This document shows positions 11,255 to 22,543 of a stretch of DNA of 64,000 nt, piece after piece. Source of the stretch: Diploptera punctata (taxonomy: Eukaryota; Arthropoda; Insecta; Blattodea; Blaberidae); contig JASPKZ010004568.1 in the NCBI GenBank assembly GCA_030220185.1, positions 993,501 to 1,057,500 on the forward strand. The letters run 5' to 3'. Under the pieces are notes generated by a model. The model ran no database searches, was not told the DNA's origin, and was given only the letters and a program-made list of their open reading frames with translations. Position 1 is the first letter of the stretch. Each line of letters starts with the position of its first letter. The translations under genes were made by a program, and so were the position numbers.

Positions 11255-12313
11255 GTATATAAGTTTAATATGTGTCTAAATGGCTCAAAGAGTAGGGTGC
11301 GTGTAGGAAAACAGTTTTCGGACACTTTTGAAATCCAGAATGGGTTGAAGCAAGGAGACCCAGTATCTCCTCTACTATTTAATTTTGTACTAGACCATGC
11401 CATTAAATCTTTAGAGAATGAGGAAGGCTTACATCTCAATGGTATCAATAAGCTGTTAGTTTATGCTGATGATGTAGTACTACTGGCCGATAGCGAGGAG
11501 ATACTAAAGGCCAACACGCACACACTATTGAGTAACACTCAGAAATTAGGACTGGAAGTAAATATCAGTAAAACTAAATATATGGTTACACGTAGAAATT
11601 CAGTATATAATGGAAATGGACAGCTAATGACAAATGAGGGCAATTTTGAGGAAGTGGCTGAATTCAAATACCTAGGAACAATAATTACAAATAGGAATGA
11701 TACGCACAAAGAAATTAAACATAGGCTCAATTCAGGAAATGCATGCTATTATGCATTGCAGAGACTTTTCATGTCCCAACTCCTTTCAAAAAACGTTAAG
11801 CTGAAAATGTATAAAACTATTTTTCTACCAGTTATATTGTATGGGTGCGAAACATGGACTCTTACTTTAAGGGAGGAAAGGAGATTACGAGTATTTGAGA
11901 ATAAAGTACTTAGGAACATTTTTGGACCAAAGAGAGATGAACAGACAGGTGAATGGAGAAGACTACATAACAATGAACTACATGGTCTTTATAGGAAGCC
12001 AGATATAATAAGCACAGTTAAGTCTCGTAGACTGCGATGGGCAGGACATGTTGCGCGTATGGGGAATGAAAGACGTGCATGGAAGCTTCTTGTAGGAAAG
12101 CCAGAGGGAAAACGCCCAGTTGGTAGACCAAGAATGAGGTGGGAGAACAACATTAACTATGATTTGAGGGATGCAGATTATACAGGGAATGATTGGCAAG
12201 CATTAGGTCAGGATAGGGATGTATGGAGACCTCATGTCCGCGCGGCCATGAACCTACGGGTTTGATAGTGCCAGTGAGTAAGTAAGTAAGTAAGTAAGTA
12301 TATAAGTGTAATA
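11255..12313. repeat. Target-site duplication pair of an RTE-A insertion
   Basis: gtatataagtttaata at 11255-11270 and gtatataagtgtaata at 12298-12313 match at 15 of 16 positions and bracket the RTE-A copy exactly. Confidence 0.85.
11271..12297 (+). mobile_element. RTE-A LINE, 5'-truncated, frame intact
   Basis: A ~1-kb 3' segment whose polymerase frame is open from the insertion point to a stop at about 12263. It starts inside the RT at MCLNGSKSRVRVGK and includes block B (GLKQGDPVSPLLFNF), the catalytic YADDVVLLA at about 11461 and FKYLGTIIT. The tail region has YGCETW, LRWAGHVARM and GRPRMRW. It ends in five or six TAAG units. The upstream codons of the 341-codon frame (11240-11267) are flanking DNA, not element. 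The open frame and near-perfect TSD point to a recent insertion, but without endonuclease or RT fingers it cannot act alone. Confidence 0.95.
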
Positions 12314-12477
12314 TAATTATATGTTTATTTTATTGCTATTTTCTAGTTTGTACTTAATTTCCATTCCTCATAGCGTATTATGTTCAGTTATTTTAATTAT
12401 AGCTTGTTGATAATTGTTAATATCTGTGTACATTGTACATGTGTACCTTATTTGCAAGAAATACATAATTATTATTG

Positions 12478-12537
<60 letters not shown>
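12478..12537. repeat. (ATT)n microsatellite
   Basis: About 19 ATT units. Confidence 0.98.
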
Positions 12538-12699
12538 GTTACAATGAACGAATATCAAAATCCAAACATTTAATTACCCTAGAAGAATTTATATAAAATA
12601 TTGGAGAAAAATCCAAAAACCGTACTGTTAATTTAATGTAGATTTATTTAAATATGGGGAGGTATTCTAAAAAAACACTTGTTACAATTATTTAATTAT

Positions 12700-13345
12700 G
12701 ATATGGCAATCTAAAGGAATTTCTCAAGAGTGCCGGACAGGAACAGTTGTAAATATACATAAAAAAAAAGGTTCCATAAGTAAGTGATTAAATTAGAGAG
12801 ATGTACACTAATATGAACTGCAACAAATTATACGGAATTCTATTAAAATAGATGGGATCAATATTCTGAAACATTATTGCATGAAAAACAGTCTGTATTT
12901 CGAACAGACAGGAGAACAGTTGACGCAATATTTATATTAAACCACAATATTGATAAAAGAGTAGAATTTAACCTTCAGACATAGTATTATTTATTCGAAT
13001 AGTCTTTGATAAATGTTACGATAATATAAGCCTCAATAAATTATGGTAAATTTAGAAGAACATGAAATGCCAAAAGCAATAATTGGAGTCAACTATATTA
13101 ATTAAAAAATAAAAAATTGAACTTGAAAAGTATCAGAGTAGATATTAGTTAATACAAGTGTGGGACAAGGCTGTAACCGCTCACCAGTATTATTTAATTT
13201 GTATATTAATAAAATATTAAAGACTTGTAAAATGATATTTCGTCAGGATTATAGATTTTCAAAAATTAAACTATAGATCACGCTTGTATGCAGACGAATT
13301 AGTATCATTTGCAACCTCAGAGGACAAATAATAAGATATCATAAT
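12700..13345 (+). mobile_element. RTE-like LINE RT fragment, frameshifted
   Basis: Alternating frames give GTVVNIHKKGSISK, QSVFRTDRRTVDAIFIL, a VGQGC-type block B near 13160 and LYADELVSFATSED near 13290. That is the order of RT motifs in RTE-like LINEs. The catalytic pair reads ADE instead of ADD. At least five frame changes; dead. Confidence 0.7.
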
Positions 13346-13369
13346 TACAATAATGATAATAAGAGTAAT

Positions 13370-13870
13370 AATAATAATGATGTTGATAATACTCATTCAC
13401 CGTTACTATCGAACCCGTAGGTTCATGGCCGCGCGGACATAAGTTCTCCATACATCCCTATCCTGACCTAATGCTTTCCAATCATTCTCTGTATAATCTA
13501 CTTCCCTCAAATCATAGTTAATGTTATTATCCCACCTCATTCTTGGTCTACCAACTGGGCGTTTTCCCTCTGGTTTTTCTATAAGAAGCTTCCATGCACG
13601 TCTTTCATTCCCCATTCATGCCATATGTCCTACCCATCGCAGTCTACGAGATTTAACTGTTCTTATTATATCTGGCTTCCTATAAAGTCCATGTACTTCA
13701 CTGTTAAGTAGTCTTCTCCATTCACCTGTCTGTTCATTTCTATTTGGTGCAAAAATGTTCCTAAGAACTTTATTTTCAAATAATCGTAATCTTCTTTCCT
13801 CCCTTAAAGTAAGAGTCCATGTTTCACATCCATATAATATAACTGGTAGAATAATAATGATGTTGACAAT
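13370..13870. repeat. Target-site duplication pair, ~20 bp
   Basis: 13370-13390 and 13850-13870 share an AAT-rich sequence ending gatgttgataat / gatgttgacaat, with one mismatch. They bracket the minus-strand RTE-A copy. Confidence 0.75.
13391..13849 (-). mobile_element. RTE-A LINE 3' fragment, minus strand
   Basis: Covers the C-terminal polymerase tail from about TLTLREERR to the stop near 13406. The last 69 codons are still open (MGNERRAWK to AAMNLRVR). The TAAG tail is lost. With the plus-strand copy at 13954 it makes an inverted pair of ~210 bp arms. Confidence 0.9.
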
Positions 13871-13889
13871 AAAGCGAATTCATAATACC

Positions 13890-13923
<34 letters not shown>

Positions 13924-13936
13924 ATAATTATTATAA

Positions 13937-14199
13937 TAATGGCGATAATAACACTTGCATGGAAGCTTCTTGTAGGAGAGCCGGAGGGAAAATGCCCAGT
14001 TGGTAGACCAAGAATGAGGTGGGAGAATAACATTAACTATTATTTGAGGGAAGTAGATTATACAGGGAATGATTGGAAGACATTAGCTCAGGATAGGGAT
14101 GTATGGAGAGCTTATGTCCACGCGGCCATGAACCTACGGGTTCGATAGTGCCAGTGAGTAAGTAAGTAATTAAGTAAGTAAGTAATGGCGATAATAACA
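13937..14199. repeat. 17-bp perfect target-site duplication pair
   Basis: taatggcgataataaca occurs at 13937-13953 and at 14183-14199, exactly bracketing the plus-strand RTE-A fragment. Confidence 0.95.
13954..14182 (+). mobile_element. RTE-A LINE, very short 3' insertion
   Basis: Only the final ~200 bp of the element, from WKLLVGEPEGK to the stop, plus a TAAG tail with one variant unit. Its frame is open, and a perfect 17-bp TSD flanks it, so it is young. Confidence 0.95.
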
Positions 14200-14725
14200 T
14201 GGCAATGATAATAAGAATAATAATACTTATAATATTAATAATGATAATAGTGATGATAATCATCTTAATAAGCAGTCAAGGATAAAGGTCTGTTCCGGTT
14301 ACATTATCCATTTAGTTCTCTTCTGTGTTGTCGACTCTGACTTCGTTTTCCAATTGGATATTATTTTAATATTAGTATGGGCAGAATTTATCTGCTAATT
14401 GTTCCAAAATATGGTCTACATTTTTTATGTAATTTTGTATTTTATTTCAACAATGCGTTCTTCTGACACTACTTCTGTGTTTGTTTTATGATCTAACCGT
14501 GTGCAGTTTGCTGAACTCCACGAATTTCGTCTCAGTTTCCGTAATGCGGGATTTGTCTTTTTTTCTTTATATCCCATATTCCATATCCATATAACAATGT
14601 AGGTACTACAACAGAGTTACAGGTAGAATTCAATCATGTGAGCTTTTGCACTTGCGAGGGTTTTAAGAATCATTTATTATTCTTGTTATTTTAAAACTTT
14701 CGTGGGTTTTTTAGTGATATATATA

Positions 14726-14838
14726 TATTAATTAAATAAGAATGAAACTGTTAAAATGTTATACGATTTTTGTAAATAAATTTTAAAAAAGTGAAAATTG
14801 TATAAAACTCTAACTGTTTTATTCTTATTTAATTAATA
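14726..14838. repeat. Small palindromic (MITE-like) element
   Basis: Arms of ~45 bp, tattaattaaataagaat... at 14726 and attcttatttaattaata at 14821-14838, with a ~23-bp AT-rich centre. They match except for a few positions. Confidence 0.75.
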
Positions 14839-15378
14839 ATAATGGGTTTTCATCGAGTAAATGCCAAATCAATTGATTACTTTTTATCTTTGTATGACAT
14901 TGAACATCCTAGATAGTTAAATGTGATTTTTTTATTATTTGCAATTATTTAAGCTGTTCCTTTGAAAGGCATTGTCTTCGTTTTGTGCTATTAGAGATAT
15001 TTATGCCTCTTTTTCATGCTATTAATTTTAATTTTCAAGCTGTTTTTTGTAAAATTACATCTCTGAATCGACTATCACAACTGCATCATTCTTTGAAAGA
15101 AGTGTTTGAATGTATTACACTCCATATTTCCATTATTTTATATATTCCAGTTTTAAATGTGAAAAAAATATATGTTAAACAATGTTGGAGATAATGGGTA
15201 TTGTCTAATACCTTTGAAAATATTGATGTGGATTGTGTTGGATTCCAATTTAAGTTAATTTTAATTCATGTTCTCTTCATTGCTGTGAATAATGGATTAG
15301 ATTGGTTTTGCAAAATATTCTCACACCTTCAAAACTTTTCTCATAATGATAAAACACAAACTATGTTTCTAAATATCC

Positions 15379-15468
15379 ATCCATCCATAGTAATTCTGCC
15401 CTAGAGCAGGTTTTTCACTGAAATTATATCATTTTCATGCTATGCTTTACAGCTTTACTAGGGGATTA
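15379..15468 (-). mobile_element. SINE-2 3' fragment
   Basis: Reverse complement of the SINE-2 3' end (atccatccatagtaattctg, then ttttcatgctatgc and agctttactaggg). Only the last ~90 bp is present. Confidence 0.85.
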
Positions 15469-16081
15469 TTAAATATATATTTTTTCCTAATTATCTTTGG
15501 TGTGAAGATTTCATATGTGCAGGAACGATCCTTTCTGAAACCCATCTGTTCTCCCTCCAAGAGCTTCAATTACTGATTTAATATTTTGGCGCTGATTTTG
15601 TAATGTGAATTTATTAAACTTTATGCTTCTCTAGTTTTCAGGGTCATCTTAATTCATTTTTTAAATAATAATATCGTTATTGGAGTTTTCCGTTTTCCAG
15701 GTATTATTTCCTCTATGTTAATTTGGATGCAATATCTTAATTATCTTGATTTAAACTTCATCTCATGAATATTGGCACAGTTCAGGCGGTACATTATCTT
15801 CTCCTGGAGTCATACGATCCACAGTTTTCTTTAAAACTGTTATAAACTCACTTTTCTTTTTACTTCAGAGTTTTCCTATCCTTGTGGCGTCCAATTTTGT
15901 TCTTGAAATCATTATTATCATTTCCAAGGTTTTTGTGGTTTTGAGAAAAACTATTGCTATAAAAATGTACAGTGTATATTCCAACTTCATCTGATATATT
16001 GAGACAGATATTTTAAATTATTTCAATTTTTGTACCCTATCAATAATTTATTTTGTTTCCATAACGTTTTTCTGATAATAT

Positions 16082-16083
<2 letters not shown>

Positions 16084-16134
<51 letters not shown>

Positions 16135-16195
16135 TATAATAACAATATTATTATTAATAACAATAATAATATTAATAATAACAATAATAATAACA
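16084..16195. repeat. (AAT)n tract with internal inversions
   Basis: (AAT)n followed by mixed ATT/AAT/AAC triplets that can fold on themselves. Confidence 0.95.
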
Positions 16196-16199
16196 CTTT

Positions 16200-16810
16200 T
16201 TTCGGAATTTATCCACAATACAATGGTTTTTCATCACCATCCCCAAAAAATTCGCCTTCTCTATTTGTAGTGGTCTTGAACATCTTCGTGCGTAAGTACC
16301 TGATCACTTATATTTTCCATATCATCCATCGAACCTTTTTTCTTTTTTCATATTCCCTTTCTTCTTTCCCATCTATTCTCCACATCGAAGATCATCTTAG
16401 GGATTTTATCAGATGCCATCCTGTTGAGATGTCCGTAGGTTACTATCTTAATCGTCTTTCTTCAATTGCTTTTAACATATTTGTTTCAACTTACATAATT
16501 TTCCTAAATTCAATGTTCATTTTTTTTAAATCTCCATTTCCGGGATGATCTTCTCCAGGTATCCACCTCTGTTACTAATAACTTGTTACATTGACACATT
16601 TTAACTGTATGTCTTTGATCCATGTAACATAATAACATATGCAATGATTGTACATCTTTTTTCCTGTAATCGATTATCTACTCTACGAGTATAATACTGA
16701 GTTCAGTAACCATTTTACTCTCCGTCCAATACTTATTTTGTTTTCTTTTTTAAATTGTGAACAACTTCTTTCTCTAAGACTGATCCTGTATATCTAAATT
16801 ACTGGAAATG
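16200..16810 (-). mobile_element. RTE-like LINE 3' tail
   Basis: Minus-strand peptides KISIGRRVK..LLNSVLYS (about 16760-16690), VETNMLKAIEERRLR (about 16480-16440) and FKTTTNREGE (about 16270-16240) follow the order of the post-RT tail in RTE-like LINEs. The (AAT)n tract at 16084 would be its 3' tail. Frames are broken. Confidence 0.6.
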
Positions 16811-16833
16811 TTTAGTGTAATTTAAAATTGACT

Positions 16834-17094
16834 AACTAACCCACTGGCTCTATCCAACCCGTAGGTTCATGGCCGCGCGGACATAAGCTCTCCACACAGC
16901 CCTATCCTGACCTAATGTTTTCCAATAATCCGCTGTGTAATCTACTCCCTCAAATCATGGAAAATATTATTTTCCCACCCCATTATTGGTCTACCAACTG
17001 GGCGTTTTCCTTCTGGTTTTCCTACAAGAAGCTTCCATGCACCTATTTTATTCTCCATTAGAGCCACATGTCCTGCCCATCGCAGACTGCGAGA
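16834..17094 (-). mobile_element. RTE-A LINE 3' fragment
   Basis: Reverse complement of the last ~260 bp of RTE-A, from about SRSLRWAGHVA to the end, with a short TTAG/TAACTAAC remnant of the tail at 16832-16841. It has several substitutions. Confidence 0.9.
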
Positions 17095-17101
17095 CTAAAT
17101 A

Positions 17102-17175
17102 TATTCACTTAACAAAATTTCCATTCGGTTCTCTGGGCGGGAACTACTTCAGGGAATACATGCCTAAGGCTCGAT
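17102..17175 (+). mobile_element. RTE-A 5' UTR fragment, inverted relative to neighbour
   Basis: Matches the end of the 5' UTR at 31590-31665 (shared gggactacttcagggaa and catgcc.aaggctc). It lies head-to-head with the RTE-A 3' fragment at 16834-17094. Confidence 0.75.
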
Positions 17176-17185
17176 CATATATAAA

Positions 17186-17195
17186 ATGTTTATTA

Positions 17196-17233
<38 letters not shown>

Positions 17234-17255
17234 TATTATTATTATTAATAATAAT
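17186..17255. repeat. (ATT)n microsatellite
   Basis: ATT run followed by an AAT run. Confidence 0.97.
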
Positions 17256-17720
17256 ACAACTATTTATACAGTATTATTTGCAGATGACCAGTTGGTTATA
17301 TCACAGAATTAAGAGGAACTGGAATATATGAGTCCAAAACTAAATGCGGTATAAAAGTAAATTTAAATAAGTAATTTTATTTATCTTGCGGTGATTAAAA
17401 GAAGGATTCATTTTTGGAAGATGAAATGGGATGTATCAAAGAATGTGACAAATGTAATTATCTGGGATTAAAATTGACTCAAAGTGTACCCAAAAAATTA
17501 CATAAAATGTAGAATTAAAAAGACAGATCGACGATAACAATGTGAAACGGAGTTTTATGGGATAAAAACATATGAATAGATACCGAATTACACATTTATA
17601 AATCCATAATTTGAATCACGCTTGCAGATACTTGGCATTTGAATAAAAATTTGAGTTCAAAACTTAGCCTATGTCTATTGAAATGGATTGTTTTAGACGC
17701 TCAATTCTAAAACTCCTGGC
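17255..17720 (+). mobile_element. RTE-like LINE, RT catalytic block to tail, part 1
   Basis: Begins with TVLFADDQLVISQN, the RT catalytic block, in frame. It then decays through GCIKECDKCNYLGLKL-like sequence and an EMDCFRRS-like end near 17700. The element appears to resume at 17966 after a SINE-1 fragment. Confidence 0.7.
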
Positions 17721-17721
17721 G

Positions 17722-17866
17722 CGACAGACCTAGAAGACCCTTAGCCTACCAGCCGGGTGCTGGCCTAACTCCACATGTGCCAATCACAGAGGTAGATGAT
17801 CATTGAGCCAGTGTATGGGTGACATGTGGTCAGCATGTCGAGTCCCCCAGCCGTTATAGCCATTAT
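17722..17866 (-). mobile_element. SINE-1 body fragment
   Basis: Reverse complement of the SINE-1 body: ccagccg, cacatgtgccaatcacagag, tgatcat and ggtgacatgtggt match the copy at 6754-7108. No head or tail. Confidence 0.8.
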
Positions 17867-17965
17867 AAATTGAAAAAAACAAAAATACAATCATCAGGCA
17901 ACACACGAACGTCCAAAATCCAATATTAGATTTTGTGAGATACAGAGAGCTAGAATATACGTAGA

Positions 17966-18190
17966 ATGCCAGAGTCAAGATCACCCAGAAAAGTTTTGGA
18001 ATGGATTCCACGTGGGGAAGGAAAGAGGAGTCGACCTAGATTTAAATGGATGGATGATATTAGAAGAGGTATGAGGGAGATAGGTCTGGAAGAATTGGAA
18101 TGGGAAGATAGAGAAGAATGGAGAAATAAATTAAAAATTAAAACGCTTTGGTCACAGGAATATGTTTTTTACTTTGTAAACCTGTTTATG
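17966..18190 (+). mobile_element. RTE-like LINE 3' tail, part 2
   Basis: Open frame with RKVLEWIPRGEGKRSRPRF, WMDDIRRGM and LEWEDREEWR, the classic C-terminal tail of RTE-like polymerases. It is followed by an (AAT)/(ATT) tract. With 17255-17720 it probably forms one element split by SINE-1. Confidence 0.8.
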
Positions 18191-18249
18191 AATATATTAT
18201 GAATAATAATAATAATACTTATTATTAATATTATTATTATTATTATTAT

Positions 18250-18925
18250 CATTATAGTACACAGGATGATGTTTGCATTATCGCAAGACGAAAATGGAGT
18301 TTTGCCAGCAAGTCGTGGCCCGTTGCTCGGCGGAACAATGTAACTGCGGGTCTTCTAGGGTAATCTGGTGTTTCTAGAACGGTTTTTCTCCTGGATTCAC
18401 TAGCTGTTCTGGTAGCTAGTATTTAGGTGCTGTGCATTGTATAGTCCTTTTATTGTATTTCTTGCGGTCTGGAATGACATTGGTTTTTGGTAGATAAGTG
18501 GGAGCGTAGCTCGTTTCTGAGCAAAATAATCTGTTTATTCATTTTTATATATAGAACAGTGCCCAGGTATCCATTTTAGAACTACTACATTGTCGTGCCC
18601 TGCAAGTTCTCTCAGAAGATCTTGGCTATGTTTTATTTCTATAGAATAGGGTTGAAAGGTGTGAGCAAGTGAATGGACAGCCACTCTGGAGTCTGACAAG
18701 TTAACGGAATAATTAAATTTGTCTAGTTGTTGTACTACCACTTTAATTGCACGAACCTCTCCATCGTATGATGTTATGTTTTGCTCTACAGGGATATAAA
18801 ATGAGGTGAAAATACTAGCTCCCGCATTCGTATGAGCAGTTATAAACAAGGCTGTTTGTGTAGATACATAGTCAGTCTGTTCTTGGGTATCTAGTGTTAA
18901 TGGTCTCCAAGTCCATAAGCCTTAA
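18250..18925 (-). mobile_element. LINE fragment with RNase H domain
   Basis: A 104-codon minus-strand frame (18849-18535) shows RNase H landmarks: AGASIF, the YDGEVRAIKVV helix with catalytic Glu, LSDSRVAVHSL with catalytic Asp, and VVLKWIPGHCSIYKNE. The first Asp region is degraded (…LCIYTNS for the usual YTDGS, about 18875). Beyond a stop, C-terminal sequence continues with TDYFAQK and a RRATGHDLLAKLHF-like stretch typical of LINEs carrying RNase H (I/Loa-like clades). It comes from a different clade than the RTE-like elements here. Confidence 0.75.
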
Positions 18926-19193
18926 GGTTTTATTGTCATTTTGATTTTTGGTGACAACTTCTTCGAGATCTATGGAAGATGTCAGGAGGATTTTGCAGAT
19001 GTAATGGACCGACATCACTTTACAACATTCCCTGGCCTGCAGTCACAGACAGAAGCAGACCGCTACAGTGAGGCTGAGATGTCAAACTTAGACCATAATT
19101 GATTTTATGTTAACTGTTTAATTGCTATTCTGTTATTTTCTTTGTAGGTTGATGGTCTTATTACCATAATACTAGTCGTTAGATAACTAAATA
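18926..19193. other. No supported feature
   Basis: Possibly decayed sequence upstream of the RNase H piece. No motif supported. Confidence 0.35.
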
Positions 19194-19238
<45 letters not shown>

Positions 19239-19690
19239 TTTATTTATAGATAGATTTTTAATGTTTACACATATTTCTGTGCCTAAAGTTTTACTTTTCT
19301 TCTCCACTAGTCTCTATCCATCCACTCCATATCCTCAAGTCCCCTTGTTCTCATTCCCGTTCTTATTTCTTGCATCCACGAGTTTCGAGGTCTTCCTTTC
19401 CTTCTTCTTCCAGGTGGACACCATTTCAATGTTTTCCTGGATAATCTTTCTTCTTACATTCGTTGCACGTGCCCATAACAATGTAATTGATTATACCTTA
19501 TATATTCTACTACTGAATATCTAATATTAATTTTTTTCGTATGAGAGTAGGCTATTTCTTTTTTTTTTTAATTTTGAACATCTTGCTGCTCTCCTCAAGA
19601 AATCCATTTCCATTGACATAAGTTTTTGCTGAATTTCTAAACTTCAGCTCCAGATGTGACAGCACTTCTCACTATTGAATTATATATTTG
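19194..19690 (-). mobile_element. RTE-like LINE 3' tail with (ATT)n end
   Basis: Minus strand: MEMDFLRRAARCSK near 19600, then GHVQR-like, a PPGRRKRGRPR-like stretch near 19410-19390, LEDMEW and a final WAQKYV-like end near 19260. The tail is the (AAT)n at 19194-19240. Several frame breaks. Confidence 0.7.
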
Positions 19691-20322
19691 TAACTTATTT
19701 TTTCTGTGTCTGTTCCATAAGACTCCATTTATCATTGCTGTTATGTGGATTATCACCTTGGTAGAGAGGCTTAGTACCAATGACCCAGACGATCATAATC
19801 GGGAAGCCTTGGCTTGCGGTTAGATAAGAGGAGAGGAAACTAAGTATAAGCAGCAACGTGGGAGCAACGACCACACTGGAAGCTGCAAACACGGAAGACC
19901 ATAACGGCAGACATGGCGGAGATAGAAATATCCGAACGGCGAAAATGGCGGAAGTGGCAACCCAATTTGTGGGGATGAAATAAAAGACCCAGCTCCGGGA
20001 AACAAGAGTGAAGTCCTCAACGGCAGAAGGCGGAAGAGGCAACCCTCCTTGTGGGGATAAAACACAAGGAAGCAAGTCCAAAGGCTTTAAGGAGGCAGCC
20101 TCTCCAAATGACTAACCCTGCAGAACGATAGTAGCGTACTCAGGGGACACTTCAAAATACTTAGAAGCTCCAAAGCGATAGCCGGACTGTCCAACCGATG
20201 ACGATAAACGCAAAGCATAAGGATAAACGTTTTGGAATTCAAGACCAAATTAAAGTAGCAACATGGAAAGTCAGAGGAATACATCATAAAGAAACCGAAC
20301 TGGAAAGAGAATTATAAGAAAG

Positions 20323-20325
<3 letters not shown>

Positions 20326-20374
<49 letters not shown>
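20326..20374. repeat. (TA)n inside the RTE-G endonuclease
   Basis: About 24 TA units placed between the ERG and ISVITETKKK codons of the endonuclease. Confidence 0.97.
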
Positions 20375-20377
<3 letters not shown>

Positions 20378-21641
20378 TGATAACAGAAACAAAAAAGAAA
20401 CAAAGAGAAAGTCAAAATCTAAGTAACTACATAATGTTTTATAGTGGAGTAGAAGTAACAGAAAGAGCTCAAGCAGGAGTAGCAATATTAGTAAACACAA
20501 GATTAAGGAAAACAATAACTGCATACGAATGGATAAATCAGAGAATAATGAAAATAAGATGCAAAATATCAAAAGGAAATCTTTCTGTAATAGGAATCTA
20601 CGCACCAGAGGAAGGCAGAAAACAAGAAACAACAGAATTTTACCAACAACTACTAAAGATAATAGACCAAACAAACAAAACAATTACTTAATCATAACAG
20701 GAGATGCAAATGCACGTATAGGGAAAACACCAATTACAAATGTAACGGGAAACAATGGAGAAGAAACGCTAAATTATAACGGGAAAACGTAATTAAATTT
20801 CGCATGCTTTAACCAATTAAGAATAACGAACAATTACTTCAGACATAAGAAAATACATAAATATACGAGAAGTGAGAGAGGATCATGCTCTATAATAGAT
20901 TACATTATGCTTAATCAAAAAAATGAAAAATCCAGTCAGAGACACAAGAGTCTTCAGAGGAAGCGATATCCATAATGACCATTACCTATTGATTAGTAAA
21001 ATAAATAAACAAAAGAAATGGTATAGAAATTGGAATAAAGAATTAAGGAAGAAAACCAACAATAAGTTTATAAAATACATTTGTTAGAAGAAGAATCGAT
21101 ACAAGATTTATACAAAAGAAGGCTAGAAGATTATACAAATGCGGAAAAGCCAAAAAAAGGAAATTGAAGAAGAATGGAATAGTATAAAAGGACTCGTACA
21201 TAAAACAGCAAAATAAGTATTACGAACAAAGAAAGTAGGAGGAAGAAACAAAGGACTAAAAAAATGGGATCCCGAAAAGCAGAAATTGGTAAGAGATGAA
21301 AAGAGGCCTACTTAAAATACTTAAACAACAAGAATGACCAAAACAGAATAGATTATAATAGAACAAGAGCATTAGTAAAATAATATACCAGAAAATTAAA
21401 CAGAGAACATTGGGAAATATACTAAGCAGAAATGGAACACAATTTACGCGGAAGACAAGACAAAGTCTATAAATTTATAAGAAGCCTTAATTCTGAAGTA
21501 AAAGACAAAACAAATCTGCTAACTATACATGATATCGAATTAGAAAATTATTATAAGGAACTGTGGACGGACTAACAAAATAAAGAAGAAATAACACTCA
21601 TAGAAACAAACGAACAATATGCAGAAGTAGATGAATTAGAG

Positions 21642-22212
21642 ATGCAAGAAATTATAGAAGTATTAAAGAAATGTAAAAATAATACAGCGTGCGGAACAGA
21701 CAATATATACACAGAACTGATAAAAAATGCCCCAAAGAATTATCAAGAAAAATTATTAAAATTCTATAACAAGTGCTGGAAACAAAATACAATACCAGAA
21801 GAATGGAAAATTGGAAAAATAATCTCAATATTTAAAAAAAGGCGATACAGAAGACTATAGAGGCATAAGCTTTTTATGTGTCGCATACAAAATATATGCA
21901 AAAATGATCAACCAAAGATTAACAACTATAGTAGATGCAATAATATCAGAAGAGCAAACAGAATTTAGGAAAGGAAGAAACTGCACAGACAACGTATTCT
22001 CTTTAAAACAAATAATAGAGAAGCGAAGAGAATTCAACTTAGAGACACACATCCTCTTTATAGATTATAAGAAGGCCTTTGATAAAGTATCTAGACCAAC
22101 ATTATGGAACATATTAAGTGAAAAAGGAATTCCACTACAATTGATAGCAGTAATTAAGAAAATATATAAGATAACAAAAATAAAATTAAATCAAAGGAAC
22201 CAATACATATAA
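21642..22212 (+). pseudogene. RTE-G reverse transcriptase, fingers and palm
   Basis: Two frames, 21642-21860 and 21904-22212, carry the start of the RT domain. Motifs seen are CKNNTACGTDNIYTE (fingers), PEEWKIGKIISIFKK, FRKGRNCTDNVFSLKQ and block A IDYKKAFDKVSRPTLW with its catalytic Asp. The break near 21840 follows a run of A. Block B and the ADD motif lie just downstream at about 22215 and 22350 in a shifted frame. Confidence 0.8.
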
Positions 22213-22543
22213 CAGGAGGAGTTAGACAAGGTTGTCCACTACCAACCACGCTTTTTAACATTTATTTCGACGACATGATAAGATCATGGAAGCAAATGAC
22301 GACTGGGGGAATTAACGTAGGAAATATAGTAATAAAAACAGTAGCCGTAGCAGATGACCAGGTTTTAATAGCAAAAACAGAAGACGAACTACAAAGAATG
22401 CTAAATAAACAAATTGAAATATAAAAAAAATATAACATGGAAATATCCTCACAAAAATAAAAAACAATGGCCTTCAAAGATGCTCATCCAGTTCGGACAT
22501 AGATAATATTAGAAAATAAACCAATATAACAAGTAGTAACATA

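Larger units (their letters stand above)
14270..15980 (-). mobile_element. RTE-like LINE remnant, RT and tail
   Basis: Minus-strand fragments in order: VDRMTPGEDNVPPEL near 15820 (RT fingers), ALGGRTDGFQKG near 15550, YPLSPTLFNIY near 15170 (block B) and a VVPTLLYG-like tail near 14620. All are broken by stops. A SINE-2 3' fragment lies within it at 15379-15468 and a small palindromic element at 14726-14838, so it is older than both. Confidence 0.7.

Noticed and set aside
19695..20081. 128-codon minus-strand frame
   Set aside because: Lies over the plus-strand RTE-G 5' UTR; no similarity, so likely a chance frame in GC-richer UTR.
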